Shown here in pieces: positions 16,507 to 24,885 of a stretch of 64,000 nt of DNA. The stretch comes from Irineochytrium annulatum (lineage: Eukaryota > Chytridiomycota > Chytridiomycetes > Chytridiales > Chytridiaceae). Every line of letters starts with the position of its first letter. The first letter of the stretch is position 1. The stretch lies in assembly GCA_027600665.1 (NCBI GenBank), contig JADGJL010000008.1, positions 1-64,000 of the forward strand, given 5' to 3'. Below the pieces are notes generated by a model. That model was not told where the DNA came from. It did not search any database and saw nothing but the letters and a program-made list of their open reading frames with translations. The translations under genes and the position numbers were made by a program.

Positions 16507-17739
16507 TCATCCTTTCCGTGACATTTCGTAACTATTTTGACTACCTACAAAGCGGTTGTTTGCTGCTCCTATACCCACTAAAAAGAGTAAGATCGAAGCC
16601 CCTAGAAGAATGAAAAGTGACAGGTTCCAGCTATTTGTTGCATCATGCAGATATCCTATAAGAGCTGGACCGAGTGCGGCAAGAAGATATCCGATCGATT
16701 GGGCCATACCAGATAGTTCCGCTGCTTGATGCGCATTTTCAGTGCGTAACCCGAAAAACATCATGGCCAAACTAAAGGCGAAGCCTCCACCAATTCCGAG
16801 TATGATGATCCACAACAGAATGATATTGGAACTGCCATAAAGAAGTCCGAGCGTCCCGGTCAAAAGCAAAATGGTTGTGATGACGACTAACAAGCGTTGA
16901 CTAGACATGCGCCCAGCAATCACAGGCACAATAAAGGTAAATGGAAGCATAGCTAACTGCATGATGGAGAGATACCAGCCTGATTGGTTGGATTCAATTC
17001 CTTGCTGCTTTAAAATTTCGGGCAACCATGCGATCAACACATAGAAAACCATGGACTGTATCCCCATAAAAATCGTTACTTGCCAGGCAAGCGGGGATCG
17101 CCAGACATTCACATCGTTGCTGGCCATCTGTTGACTCGTCTTGGCTGTTTGGTCCGTTTGATTTCTTAATTGGGGTAACCAACACAGGATTGATACAAAG
17201 CTTAGTATCCCCCATACCGCCAGTGCTCCCTGCCATTTTAGCCCTGCGGTTATGGCTAGCGGTACACTGATTCCCGAAGCGATTGCCCCAGATAAATTCA
17301 TTGAAATAGAGTAAACTCCTGTCATGGATCCGATTTTATTTGGAAAATCCCGTTTGATTATACTCGGCAATAATACATTACATACGGCAATGGCGAATCC
17401 AAGAACTGCTGTCCCAATAAACAGATTAACTGCACCAGATAAAGATCGTATTACAATACCAACAGTCAGCAAGATTAAGGCAATCAAAATGATACGCTCA
17501 ACCCCATACCTTCTCCCTAATTTGGGTACGAGAGGTGATAATAAAGCAAAGGCAAGCAAAGGTACCGTTGTGATCAGACCTGCTAATGTATTAGAAATAT
17601 GAACGTCATCCCTTATAAAACCCACTAAAGGACCAACTGAGGTCAAGGGCGTGCGTAAATTAGCTGCAATAACGATAATGCCGAGAATGATCAACGCTAT
17701 AGAGGATGGCACGAATTTTTTATTTTGTTTAGTCGGCAT
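16507..17739 (-). CDS. MFS transporter, CynX/NimT type
   Basis: A 410-residue permease with 12 predicted membrane helices. The N-terminal LRTPLTSVGPLVGFIRDDVHIS and the loop PKLGRRYGVERI are typical of the cyanate/nitroimidazole (CynX/NimT/YeaN) group of the major facilitator superfamily. It probably exports or imports a small organic compound; the substrate is unknown. Its promoter region holds a perfect 22-base palindrome (17826-17847), and the XRE-cupin regulator gene lies upstream on the same strand. The downstream Usp gene overlaps its stop. Confidence 0.88.
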   Translation of the reverse strand: MPTKQNKKFVPSSIALIILGIIVIAANLRTPLTSVGPLVGFIRDDVHISNTLAGLITTVPLLAFALLSPLVPKLGRRYGVERIILIALILLTVGIVIRSLSGAVNLFIGTAVLGFAIAVCNVLLPSIIKRDFPNKIGSMTGVYSISMNLSGAIASGISVPLAITAGLKWQGALAVWGILSFVSILCWLPQLRNQTDQTAKTSQQMASNDVNVWRSPLAWQVTIFMGIQSMVFYVLIAWLPEILKQQGIESNQSGWYLSIMQLAMLPFTFIVPVIAGRMSSQRLLVVITTILLLTGTLGLLYGSSNIILLWIIILGIGGGFAFSLAMMFFGLRTENAHQAAELSGMAQSIGYLLAALGPALIGYLHDATNSWNLSLFILLGASILLFLVGIGAANNRFVGSQNSYEMSRKG

Positions 17740-17809
17740 TCTTTATGTCTCCTTCCTGAATTCTTGCATATTATATTTCCTTCCTGCTGCTTAAAAACTT
17801 TGCTATAAC

Positions 17810-17847
17810 ATTCGCGCGAATAACGAAAGTATATTATAATATACTTT
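17810..17847 (-). promoter_or_regulatory. promoter region of MFS-usp with palindromic operator
   Basis: Positions 17826-17847 form a perfect 22-base palindrome with arms AAAGTATATTA. TATAAT, a possible -10 box for the MFS gene, lies at its centre. A second perfect palindrome, ATTCGCGCGAAT, is at 17810-17821. The half-site AGTATATT recurs upstream of the XRE gene near 18549-18557, so that regulator may bind both. Confidence 0.6.
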
Positions 17848-17883
17848 ATTAAACAATAAATATTTTATGATATACTAAAACTA

Positions 17884-17934
17884 CCTAAAAAAATGCAGCT
17901 CCGAGTTTCCGTCATGGAATTCGGAGTTGCATTT
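17884..17934 (-). terminator. terminator of the XRE-cupin gene
   Basis: Arms AAATGCAGCTCCGA (17891-17904) and TCGGAGTTGCATTT (17921-17934), followed on the minus strand by a run of T. It separates the XRE gene from the MFS promoter. Confidence 0.85.
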
Positions 17935-17954
17935 AATAAGTGGCTTTTCGACTT

Positions 17955-18515
17955 TTAGAAACCATATTTTAAGGATATATGGAGCACTGTTTCGCTATTC
18001 GTATGATTGGTATAAGCGTGAGGGTAATCTGCACGGAAACTGATCGTATCATATTGATTCAATATGTGAATCTCTCCATTGACTTGTAACTCAATGGAAC
18101 CGGTCATTACTGTCGCAATTTCAGTTGTATTCACATGATGACCTTCAGGGTAATATGAGCTGTTTGGCTGTAAATAAGCCCGGCACATTTCAATATCATT
18201 GCTTTTAAAAACGGGTTCAATGATCCAATTTTTTTCATCATTAGAAAACCGCAGTCCCTCGCCTGCCCGATACAAACTAACAGGTTTCTCTGCTGTGAAC
18301 AAAGCCAATAGCGGTAAAGATATTCCCTTTGATATTTTCCATATAATGGCCAAAGTTGGATTGGTCTCGCCACGTTCTATATTTCCCAGTGTAAGTTTGC
18401 TTACGCCTGTTAATTCCGATAAGTCGTCTAAGGTCATGTTTTTTTCTTTTCTGTACTTTTTCAATGCAATGCCGATTTGTAATACAATTTGTTTTGATTC
18501 ATCCATTTCATTCAT
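17955..18515 (-). CDS. XRE family regulator with C-terminal cupin
   Basis: A 186-residue protein: helix-turn-helix at about 11-68 (KKYRKEKNMTLDDLSELTGVSKLTLGNIERGETNPTLAIIWKIS) and a small cupin sensor domain at about 110-182 (YYPEGHHVNTTEIATVMTGSIEL). Such proteins bind a small ligand in the cupin and control nearby transporter or catabolic genes. The MFS-usp pair is downstream and the hydroxyacid dehydrogenase is divergent, so both are candidate targets. Ligand unknown. Confidence 0.9.
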   Translation of the reverse strand: MNEMDESKQIVLQIGIALKKYRKEKNMTLDDLSELTGVSKLTLGNIERGETNPTLAIIWKISKGISLPLLALFTAEKPVSLYRAGEGLRFSNDEKNWIIEPVFKSNDIEMCRAYLQPNSSYYPEGHHVNTTEIATVMTGSIELQVNGEIHILNQYDTISFRADYPHAYTNHTNSETVLHISLKYGF

Positions 18516-18663
18516 TTGATATTCACCTCAACAAAAAACTATATAGCTAGTATATTGTTTATTTGGATTCTTTTCCATACTCTCCTAACGACGTTACTCA
18601 ATAACGAACATCAAATGTGTTATATTTGAAAAATGGTATAGGTTATGAAAGGTGGTTTGACAA

Positions 18664-19638
18664 ATGAAGATTCTCATCGTTGGCTATTTTAGCGAGACCT
18701 CAAAATTAAATATTGCAAGGTGTTTTCCGCAAGACTGGAACGTTGTAATTGTTCCGCCTGGAAACGAAATGCTGCATCATATTAAAGATTGCCAAGTAAT
18801 CATTCCTGAACATATTAAAGTGGATCATAGCCTGCTTTCTATCGCAAAAAAATTGAAATTGGTACAGACGGGTGCAGGATATGATAATGTGGATATCCCT
18901 GCCTGTACACAGCTCGGCATTTGGGTGGCCAATGCTGCAGGAGTGAATGCACAGGCAGTGGCCGAGCACGTAATGGCACTGATATTGTCTTATTATAAAA
19001 ACATACCGTTTCTGGATACTTTCATGAAAAACAAGATGGATGAACATCAATTAGACTATGCAGGGAGTGAATTAAAAGACAAAACGATTGGGATTATCGG
19101 TTTGGGCGCGATCGGAAAAAAAGTAGCTGCGTTTTGCAGGGTCTTTGATATGAATGTGCTGGCTTATGCCAGAAATGCCACTGCACAATCGGACGATTTG
19201 GTGAAAATGGTGGATTTCGATGCGCTTATAAGCACATCGGACATCGTCAGTGTACATGTACCCTTGAATCAGCAAACCAAACAGCTGATCAACAAAGCGA
19301 CATTCAAAAAAATGAAGAATACATCTCTTTTTATCAACACAGCCCGTGGCGGGATTGTCAACGAAAAGGACTTAATAGATGCATTAAAAAACGGGGATAT
19401 TTCAGGTGCATGCCTGGATGTGTTTGAATCTGAACCACTTCCTCTGGACAGTGAGCTCCGGAATCTGGGTAATGTGATACTTACTCCCCATACAGCGGGA
19501 ATGCCTGATGGTCGGAAATATCATAAAACAAGATATGATTTCTTTATAAAGAATATAAAACGTGTAAAAAATGGTGAAGAGCCTGAAAGCAAGCTCAATC
19601 AGTTACCTTGCACTCCCTCCACGGATAATCTAATGTAA
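18664..19638 (+). CDS. D-isomer specific 2-hydroxyacid dehydrogenase
   Basis: A 324-residue NAD(P)-dependent enzyme. GLGAIG at 146-151 binds the nucleotide; Arg228 (TARGG), Glu257 and His276 (TPHTAG) are the catalytic set. Related enzymes reduce 2-keto acids such as hydroxypyruvate, glyoxylate or phosphohydroxypyruvate in reverse; substrate here is open. It has an AAAGGTGG site and its own terminator. It is transcribed away from the XRE-cupin regulator, whose control over it is plausible. Confidence 0.92.
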   Translation: MKILIVGYFSETSKLNIARCFPQDWNVVIVPPGNEMLHHIKDCQVIIPEHIKVDHSLLSIAKKLKLVQTGAGYDNVDIPACTQLGIWVANAAGVNAQAVAEHVMALILSYYKNIPFLDTFMKNKMDEHQLDYAGSELKDKTIGIIGLGAIGKKVAAFCRVFDMNVLAYARNATAQSDDLVKMVDFDALISTSDIVSVHVPLNQQTKQLINKATFKKMKNTSLFINTARGGIVNEKDLIDALKNGDISGACLDVFESEPLPLDSELRNLGNVILTPHTAGMPDGRKYHKTRYDFFIKNIKRVKNGEEPESKLNQLPCTPSTDNLM

Positions 19639-19643
19639 GAATA

Positions 19644-19672
19644 AAGGTCTGGGTGTAATCTGCCCAGACCTT
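19644..19672 (+). terminator. terminator of the hydroxyacid dehydrogenase gene
   Basis: Arms AAGGTCTGGG (19644-19653) and CCCAGACCTT (19663-19672), just after the stop, followed by a short T-rich stretch. Confidence 0.8.
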
Positions 19673-19795
19673 CTTCCTGTTCTGCTTTTGAATGCCTACA
19701 TATCCTCAGCATATGTTTATGCTAATTTGGCAGCCCCACCAGTGTTTTATCGATAAGCGAAATCGCAATTCGTACAGATGAGGTTGATTTTCGTT

Positions 19796-20431
19796 TTAAA
19801 CGCCACGGGGTGCATATGCGCAAAGAAAGACACGTACCCCTTCAGTGATGATACGTTTGGTTTGTTCCGCCTCCAATGTCCCTGTTTGTCCAGGTTGATT
19901 AAAGACCAATAAAAACGTTAATGCAGTGAAATGTTTGGTAGCCATTTCAGGATCGGGTACATCAAGCAATCCGTCTTGACCAAACGCTGTAAATCTCCTG
20001 ATGAGCCTTTCTTCAGTTGCCTTATCCAACCTTTCCAAAAATGAGTCTGGCAGGTTGGCAGCTTCCACCATAACCAAACGGATCAAAGCCTTATAGTCGG
20101 ATGAGCCGTTCGCAGAAGCTACTATTTGCTCGCAAAACAAGATGAGTGCCTGTTTCAGATCTGTGAATTCCGAGAGGTGGTCTGAAATCCCTTGCTCGAT
20201 CATGTCAAGAACCGCAGAGCTGGAATCTTCCACAACGGTAAGCAACAGGTTCTGTTTGTCACCATAATAATCGTAAACGGTCCGTTTGGAAACACCTGCT
20301 TTTGCTGCGATCGCATCGACACTGGAACGCTCAAAACCATCTGAAAGAAATAGATCTCTTGCTGCTGTAATAATTTTAGCTCGTTTGTCAGAAGAGCCCT
20401 TTCGGATTTTCTTGTTTTCCGTATGTTCCAT
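19796..20431 (-). CDS. TetR family transcriptional repressor
   Basis: A 211-residue regulator with a clear N-terminal helix-turn-helix (about 15-62: RAKIITAARDLFLSDGFERSSVDAIAAKAGVSKRTVYDYYGDKQNLL) and a C-terminal domain of the AcrR-C/TetR_C_7 style. It is divergent from the FAD monooxygenase gene, and the intergenic region holds an inverted repeat placed between the monooxygenase -35 and -10 boxes. It most likely represses the monooxygenase until an aromatic compound or antibiotic is present. Confidence 0.92.
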   Translation of the reverse strand: MEHTENKKIRKGSSDKRAKIITAARDLFLSDGFERSSVDAIAAKAGVSKRTVYDYYGDKQNLLLTVVEDSSSAVLDMIEQGISDHLSEFTDLKQALILFCEQIVASANGSSDYKALIRLVMVEAANLPDSFLERLDKATEERLIRRFTAFGQDGLLDVPDPEMATKHFTALTFLLVFNQPGQTGTLEAEQTKRIITEGVRVFLCAYAPRGV

Positions 20432-20486
20432 TCCTCTATTCCCCCTATATGTATGCTATCAGAAAACGCTTAGAGTGAAAGCTTTG

Positions 20487-20516
20487 TTTACAAACTACAC
20501 TGCACGGTGTAGTATA
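20487..20516 (+). promoter_or_regulatory. monooxygenase promoter with TetR operator
   Basis: Arms ACTACAC (20494-20500) and GTGTAGT (20507-20513) with a 6-base centre form an operator that fills the space between a -35 box TTTACA (20487-20492) and a -10-like TAGTAT (20510-20515), 17 bases apart. This is a classic arrangement for TetR repression. Confidence 0.7.
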
Positions 20517-20559
20517 ACATTTGTAACCTATCAAAACAATGATCAAGGAGGGTTCAACC

Positions 20560-22134
20560 ATGAATACCATGCGGTCTTTTGTTGATGTTCTTATTGTCGG
20601 GGCCGGTCCCACTGGGCTTACACTTGCCTGCGATCTTGCCCGTCGAAACGTCGCCCATCGTATTATTGAACGAAGCACCTTATACAACGTTGCTTCTCGT
20701 GCTAAAGCAATCCAGCCTCGCTCGCTTGAAGTGGTCGATGACTTGGACGCCGTTCATCACATTGTTGGCACAGGTGTCGTAGATCTGCCTGTTCGTTATT
20801 ATACCGCAGATGGCAGGAGTGTGGATAAGCCGTCTATTACCGTGGCAGCCAGCGTCGAACTTGAAACCCCCTATCGTGATCCGGTCTGGATTGCTCAATT
20901 TGATGTGGAAAAAGCATTGCGTGACCGATATGCAGAGCTTGGCGGGCAAGTTGAGTTGGGCATGGAAGCTACAGGGCTTGTTCAGGATGTGGATGGTGTA
21001 ACGGTAACTGTAAATTCCTCACAAGGGGAAGAGCACATTCGCGCTCGTTATGTCGTCGGCGCTGACGGGGGCAAAAGCAATATTCGCAAGTTTATTCAAT
21101 TACCGTTGGTTGGAGAAACACACGATCATGAGCGATGGTATCTTGGCGATGTACGATTGGAAGGATTAGATCGTGACCGTATCTATATTTGGACATCTTC
21201 AGAGGGGATGGTCGGAGTGACACCGCTGCCGAAATCCGATATTTGGCAACTGCAGGCTACCATTCCAGCAGACCACGAAGAACCAGAGCAGCCGTCGCTA
21301 GAGATATATCAAGCCATGTTTGACCGGCGCGCCGGGGCTGGACGTGTTCGACTCACAGATGCTTCCTGGCTGTCCATCTATCGGGTCAACGTTCGAATGG
21401 TAGAACGTTATCGTAAAGACCGCGTTTTCCTTGCTGGCGATGCTGCCCATGTTCATTCACCGGCAGGTGGTCAAGGTATGAATACCGGTATACAGGACGC
21501 GTACAACCTAGGCTGGAAGCTCGCTGCTGTCATTCGCGGAGCGGATACCTCCTTACTCGACACGTACGATGAAGAGCGCCGTCCTGTGGCTCAAGCCGTT
21601 CTTGAGGACAGCACGAAGAAGATGGGAGCGGTTGTTGCAACGGTGACAGAAAGCGGAGAGTTGTCCCAATCTTTGAGCACCATATCCGACGATCTGACGA
21701 GTGGACTTCTCATTTCCTATCGGTCAAGTTCTCTTACCCGTCCGTATGCTCTACCCCATGCTGCCTCTCCCTTTCCTGGGGATCGCGCTCCTAATGCTAC
21801 GGGCCTGCAAGGCACCGGATTTGCAGGAAGTATATTTGACCTATTGCGCGGTCCACACTGGATGCTTTTGGCTTTTGCAAACTGCGTTGATTGTATTGTT
21901 CCTTCCTTAAATAACTTCACCGACGATGAACTCCATGTGCATTATATCCTGCCATCTAACGCAGATGGGACGGAAGGCATCATAGACACAGAAGGCAATG
22001 CCTATCGAATATACAATGTAGCAAGCAAAGAACTCGTCTTGATTCGTCCCGACGGTTACATCGCACTGCGTACCTCTCTGGATGATACCGCATTAATTTC
22101 GAATTACTTGAATTCCATCGATCGCGTAAACTGA
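20560..22134 (+). CDS. FAD-dependent aromatic monooxygenase (PheA/TfdB type)
   Basis: A 524-residue flavoprotein hydroxylase. GAGPTG at 14-19 binds FAD, and RVFLAGDAAHVHSPAGGQGMNTGIQDAYNLGWKLA (about 290-324) is the second FAD motif of this class. A C-terminal thioredoxin-like domain (about 400-520) is kept, as in phenol hydroxylases and in Rox-type rifampicin or tetracycline monooxygenases. It should hydroxylate an aromatic or polyketide using NAD(P)H and O2. The frame begins at 20539, but AAGGAGGG at 20545-20552 selects the ATG at 20560. Regulated by the divergent TetR. Confidence 0.92.
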   Translation: MNTMRSFVDVLIVGAGPTGLTLACDLARRNVAHRIIERSTLYNVASRAKAIQPRSLEVVDDLDAVHHIVGTGVVDLPVRYYTADGRSVDKPSITVAASVELETPYRDPVWIAQFDVEKALRDRYAELGGQVELGMEATGLVQDVDGVTVTVNSSQGEEHIRARYVVGADGGKSNIRKFIQLPLVGETHDHERWYLGDVRLEGLDRDRIYIWTSSEGMVGVTPLPKSDIWQLQATIPADHEEPEQPSLEIYQAMFDRRAGAGRVRLTDASWLSIYRVNVRMVERYRKDRVFLAGDAAHVHSPAGGQGMNTGIQDAYNLGWKLAAVIRGADTSLLDTYDEERRPVAQAVLEDSTKKMGAVVATVTESGELSQSLSTISDDLTSGLLISYRSSSLTRPYALPHAASPFPGDRAPNATGLQGTGFAGSIFDLLRGPHWMLLAFANCVDCIVPSLNNFTDDELHVHYILPSNADGTEGIIDTEGNAYRIYNVASKELVLIRPDGYIALRTSLDDTALISNYLNSIDRVN

Positions 22135-22146
22135 TTGGGACACTAT

Positions 22147-22191
22147 CGGAATATGGGTCTTGTCTTCGGTTTGAGACAAGAACATATTCCG
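22147..22191 (+). terminator. hairpin after the monooxygenase gene
   Basis: Arms CGGAATATG (22147-22155) and CATATTCCG (22183-22191) with an inner TCTTGTCT/AGACAAGA pairing, 13 bases after the stop. There is no T tail, so it may act as a weak terminator or a 3' stabiliser. Confidence 0.5.
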
Positions 22192-22223
22192 AGTAATAGC
22201 CGCTTAGTTTCCAGGAAGATGAA

Positions 22224-22418
22224 TCAACGATTTTTAATGGCATCTTCAGAATCGTAATTGAAGAATTCTACATCCACATAGCCTTGTTCTGCTTTGTGGT
22301 TCAAGTTGTATACGCCGACCCGGTCTCCTCGATAAAGTCCCCATCCAAGTGGATAGACTTCACCAAAGCTGATAAATGACTCTCCATCCAGACTGTATTG
22401 ATATATGTTTTCACCAGA
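22224..22418 (-). pseudogene. relic: C-terminal end of a GH43/beta-xylosidase-like protein
   Basis: The minus frame from 22418 to the TGA at 22224-22226 encodes 64 residues with the look of a lectin-like beta-sandwich: YSLDGESFISFGEVYPLGWG, then YRGDRVGVYNLN and GYVDVEFFNYD. This pattern is typical of the last domain of GH43 beta-xylosidases and arabinofuranosidases. The frame is closed by TGA at 22419-22421 and another stop near 22475, and no start or catalytic domain is present. It is a decayed fragment left between the monooxygenase and the small membrane protein gene. Confidence 0.6.
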
Positions 22419-22478
22419 TCATTTGAATGCAAAACCGTCATACCAGGTGAGCAATGCAACGTGGAAGAGATACCAAGG

Positions 22479-22649
22479 TTAATCCTTAGAGGCAATATCA
22501 TTATGATAGGCATCTTCATTATAGTAATGTTCAAAATGTCTGTTCATTTTACTAGCTATGAAATGGGTTCGCCGGGAATGAACAATGGCTCTAAGGACAA
22601 AAAACAGAGCTAACAATGTAATACTCGCATATATGATATCTATAATCAT
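22479..22649 (-). CDS. small single-pass membrane protein, 56 residues
   Basis: An ATG at 22647-22649 with AAAGGAG seven bases upstream opens a 56-residue frame. Residues about 3-25 form one membrane helix (IIDIIYASITLLALFFVLRA), followed by a basic and His-rich tail. It starts 38 bases after the O-acetyltransferase stop on the same strand and is probably the second gene of that unit. No family is recognised. Confidence 0.6.
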   Translation of the reverse strand: MIIDIIYASITLLALFFVLRAIVHSRRTHFIASKMNRHFEHYYNEDAYHNDIASKD

Positions 22650-22686
22650 CAATGAACTCCTTTCCAGAAGGTAGATGTCATTTCTT

Positions 22687-23316
22687 TTACCATTCAACCT
22701 GATTAAATCGCATATCTTTGTAGTAGAATTCTCGATCCTGTTCGGTAATCTCACGAAGCACTCTGCATGGATTTCCAACAGCAATTACGTTTGCAGGCAC
22801 GTCCTTGGTTACAACACTGCCGGCACCAATGACACTACCCTCGCCAATTGTGACGCCTGGTAGAATAATCGCTCCGCTTCCAATCCACGCCCCATCTTCA
22901 ATAACCACGGGCAATGCAAACATCCCGCCTTCTTTGCGCTTCTCCGGGTGCACAGGATGACTCGTTACAGCAATCGTTACATTTGGGCCAAACATGACAT
23001 CATTCCCAATGGTTACTGTATAGTCATCCACCACGGTCAGATTGAAATTAATATATACATTATTTCCTAGGGTTGTATTTGAGCCATATGACATCCGAAG
23101 TGGCGGCTCCATCCACACATTTTCCCCCATACTGCCAAAAAGCTGCTTCATTAACGTGTTTCGCATTTCAACATCATCTGGATGCAAATTATTTATTTCA
23201 TAGCATAGGGCTTTACCTCGCTGGCGTGCTTTGGCTAATTCCGCAGCCTCTTTCGGGTAATTTGCATCATCATCTGAAAATAATTGTTTGCTTGCCATTC
23301 GTTCACGGATATTCAT
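22687..23316 (-). CDS. sugar O-acetyltransferase (maltose/galactoside acetyltransferase type)
   Basis: A 209-residue left-handed beta-helix acetyltransferase. The N-terminal mac domain (about 5-60) is followed by hexapeptide repeats (about 75-190), including TSHPVHPEKRK with the catalytic His (about 118) and GAWIGSGAIILPGVTIGEGSVIGAGSVVTKDVPANVIAVGNPCRVLR. It transfers acetyl from acetyl-CoA to a sugar hydroxyl, probably as detoxification of non-metabolised sugars; relatives are Maa, LacA and NodL. The gene is about 70 bases downstream of the MATE gene on the same strand. Confidence 0.92.
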   Translation of the reverse strand: MNIRERMASKQLFSDDDANYPKEAAELAKARQRGKALCYEINNLHPDDVEMRNTLMKQLFGSMGENVWMEPPLRMSYGSNTTLGNNVYINFNLTVVDDYTVTIGNDVMFGPNVTIAVTSHPVHPEKRKEGGMFALPVVIEDGAWIGSGAIILPGVTIGEGSVIGAGSVVTKDVPANVIAVGNPCRVLREITEQDREFYYKDMRFNQVEW

Positions 23317-23385
23317 ATCATCTTCTCCTTTATGAAAAGCTATTATTTAGTAGAGTAAGTTACATAACCCCTGGTAAGATCAGGT

Positions 23386-24762
23386 TTATGTAAAGTTTCT
23401 AGTTAAGTTATTGAGCCACTTAAACTGACGATAACGGGTGAAAGCAATGGGTAGTTTAATTAACTCGTCTAAGCTGATGATGACGTATAAAAAAATGGGA
23501 GATACTTGCCAAACAAAAGCGCACAGGTAACTAAGTGGTAAAATAATAAGCCACATGACAACCATGTCACACCATAATCCGAACTTCGCATCTCCACCGG
23601 CCGGGAATATACCTGCTATCGTTGTGGAGTTAAAAGACTTCGCAATACAATAATACGCACTAATGTATAACATGCCATCCAGATCGCTTTGAGCGACTGG
23701 ACTCAGACTGACGATGGAGTTAACTAAAGGTTTAATAAGCAAAATGGTACAACCTGCAATGGCTCCAAAAATGAGTGCATAATAACACATGTGGTTACCC
23801 GCATACTTAGCTTTCTCCATTTCACCCTGCCCCAGATACTTTCCAATCAGTACAGAGCCCCCGGTAGCTATGCCGCCACAGAGAACAACCGCCAAGTTCT
23901 TGACTACAGATGCGATGGAGTTTGCCGCTACCATATCGGAGTTCACATGGCCTATAATGGCAGCCGTAGTGGTAAGTGCTCCTCCCCATACGATATAATT
24001 CCCCTGCACAGGCAGGGTATATCTCAGGAAATCCTTTAATAGATTACGATGCATACTGTCACGTACTGGTAAACGAAAGCGAATGGATCCCTTAGTAAAG
24101 GAATGAATCACACAACATGCCAGTTCAATTATACGTGCCAAGACCGTGGCAAGAGCCACTGCCGCAATCGCAAGTTCCGGATTGGATGGGAATAGTACAA
24201 AAATGCCAATAGCATTAAATATAATGTTTAAGACCAAGCATAATGAACTGACCCACGCACTGAGTTTTGCATTTTCCATACTTCGAACTACACTCAGATA
24301 CATATGCGATAATCCCATGACGAGGTAAGAAAAGGAATTAAACTGTAAAAACCTTGAACCATACTGAATCAATTCAGGATCATTGGTGAATAAGCGCATG
24401 AGTGTATCGGGAATCAGGAAGGAAGACAAGAAAAACAGAATCGATATGCTTAGGGAGAATACACAGGCAATACTCAGAATGCGCTGTATGGTTAGTGAGT
24501 CCTTCTTCCCCCAGTACTGGGCAGTGAGGATACTCGCCCCCGCTGACAATCCCATGTAAAACAATGTTAAGGTAAAGGTGATTTGTCCGGCGAGTGATAC
24601 GGCTGCCATTACAGATTGACTGATCATACCCAGCATGATCACATCAACAGATATCACCGTTGCGGATATTAGATTTTGTAGTGCAATGGGGATTACAAGC
24701 GAGACTAACTCTCGATTAAAATCGCGTTTGCCGAACCCTTGAATCTGCATGCATTTTCTCAC
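23386..24762 (-). CDS. MATE family efflux transporter
   Basis: A 458-residue protein with 12 predicted helices arranged as two similar halves, as in multidrug and toxic-compound extrusion pumps. The N-terminus has LVIPIALQNLISATVISVDVIMLGMIS and the second half VQGNYIVWGGALTTTAAIIGHV. It is expected to export organic cations or other small compounds by Na+ or H+ antiport. It is divergent from an AraC-type regulator (24886), which may control it. Confidence 0.92.
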   Translation of the reverse strand: MRKCMQIQGFGKRDFNRELVSLVIPIALQNLISATVISVDVIMLGMISQSVMAAVSLAGQITFTLTLFYMGLSAGASILTAQYWGKKDSLTIQRILSIACVFSLSISILFFLSSFLIPDTLMRLFTNDPELIQYGSRFLQFNSFSYLVMGLSHMYLSVVRSMENAKLSAWVSSLCLVLNIIFNAIGIFVLFPSNPELAIAAVALATVLARIIELACCVIHSFTKGSIRFRLPVRDSMHRNLLKDFLRYTLPVQGNYIVWGGALTTTAAIIGHVNSDMVAANSIASVVKNLAVVLCGGIATGGSVLIGKYLGQGEMEKAKYAGNHMCYYALIFGAIAGCTILLIKPLVNSIVSLSPVAQSDLDGMLYISAYYCIAKSFNSTTIAGIFPAGGDAKFGLWCDMVVMWLIILPLSYLCAFVWQVSPIFLYVIISLDELIKLPIAFTRYRQFKWLNNLTRNFT

Positions 24763-24885
24763 CTGTATCTGTCCTCTCGGTTGTTCTCAATAATATAAAG
24801 ATAGTACGTAATCGTTGTTGTTTCCATCAATATTGGCTATACTTTTATTAATATCGTATACATTTGTGCAAAGAAAGGATTCTCA

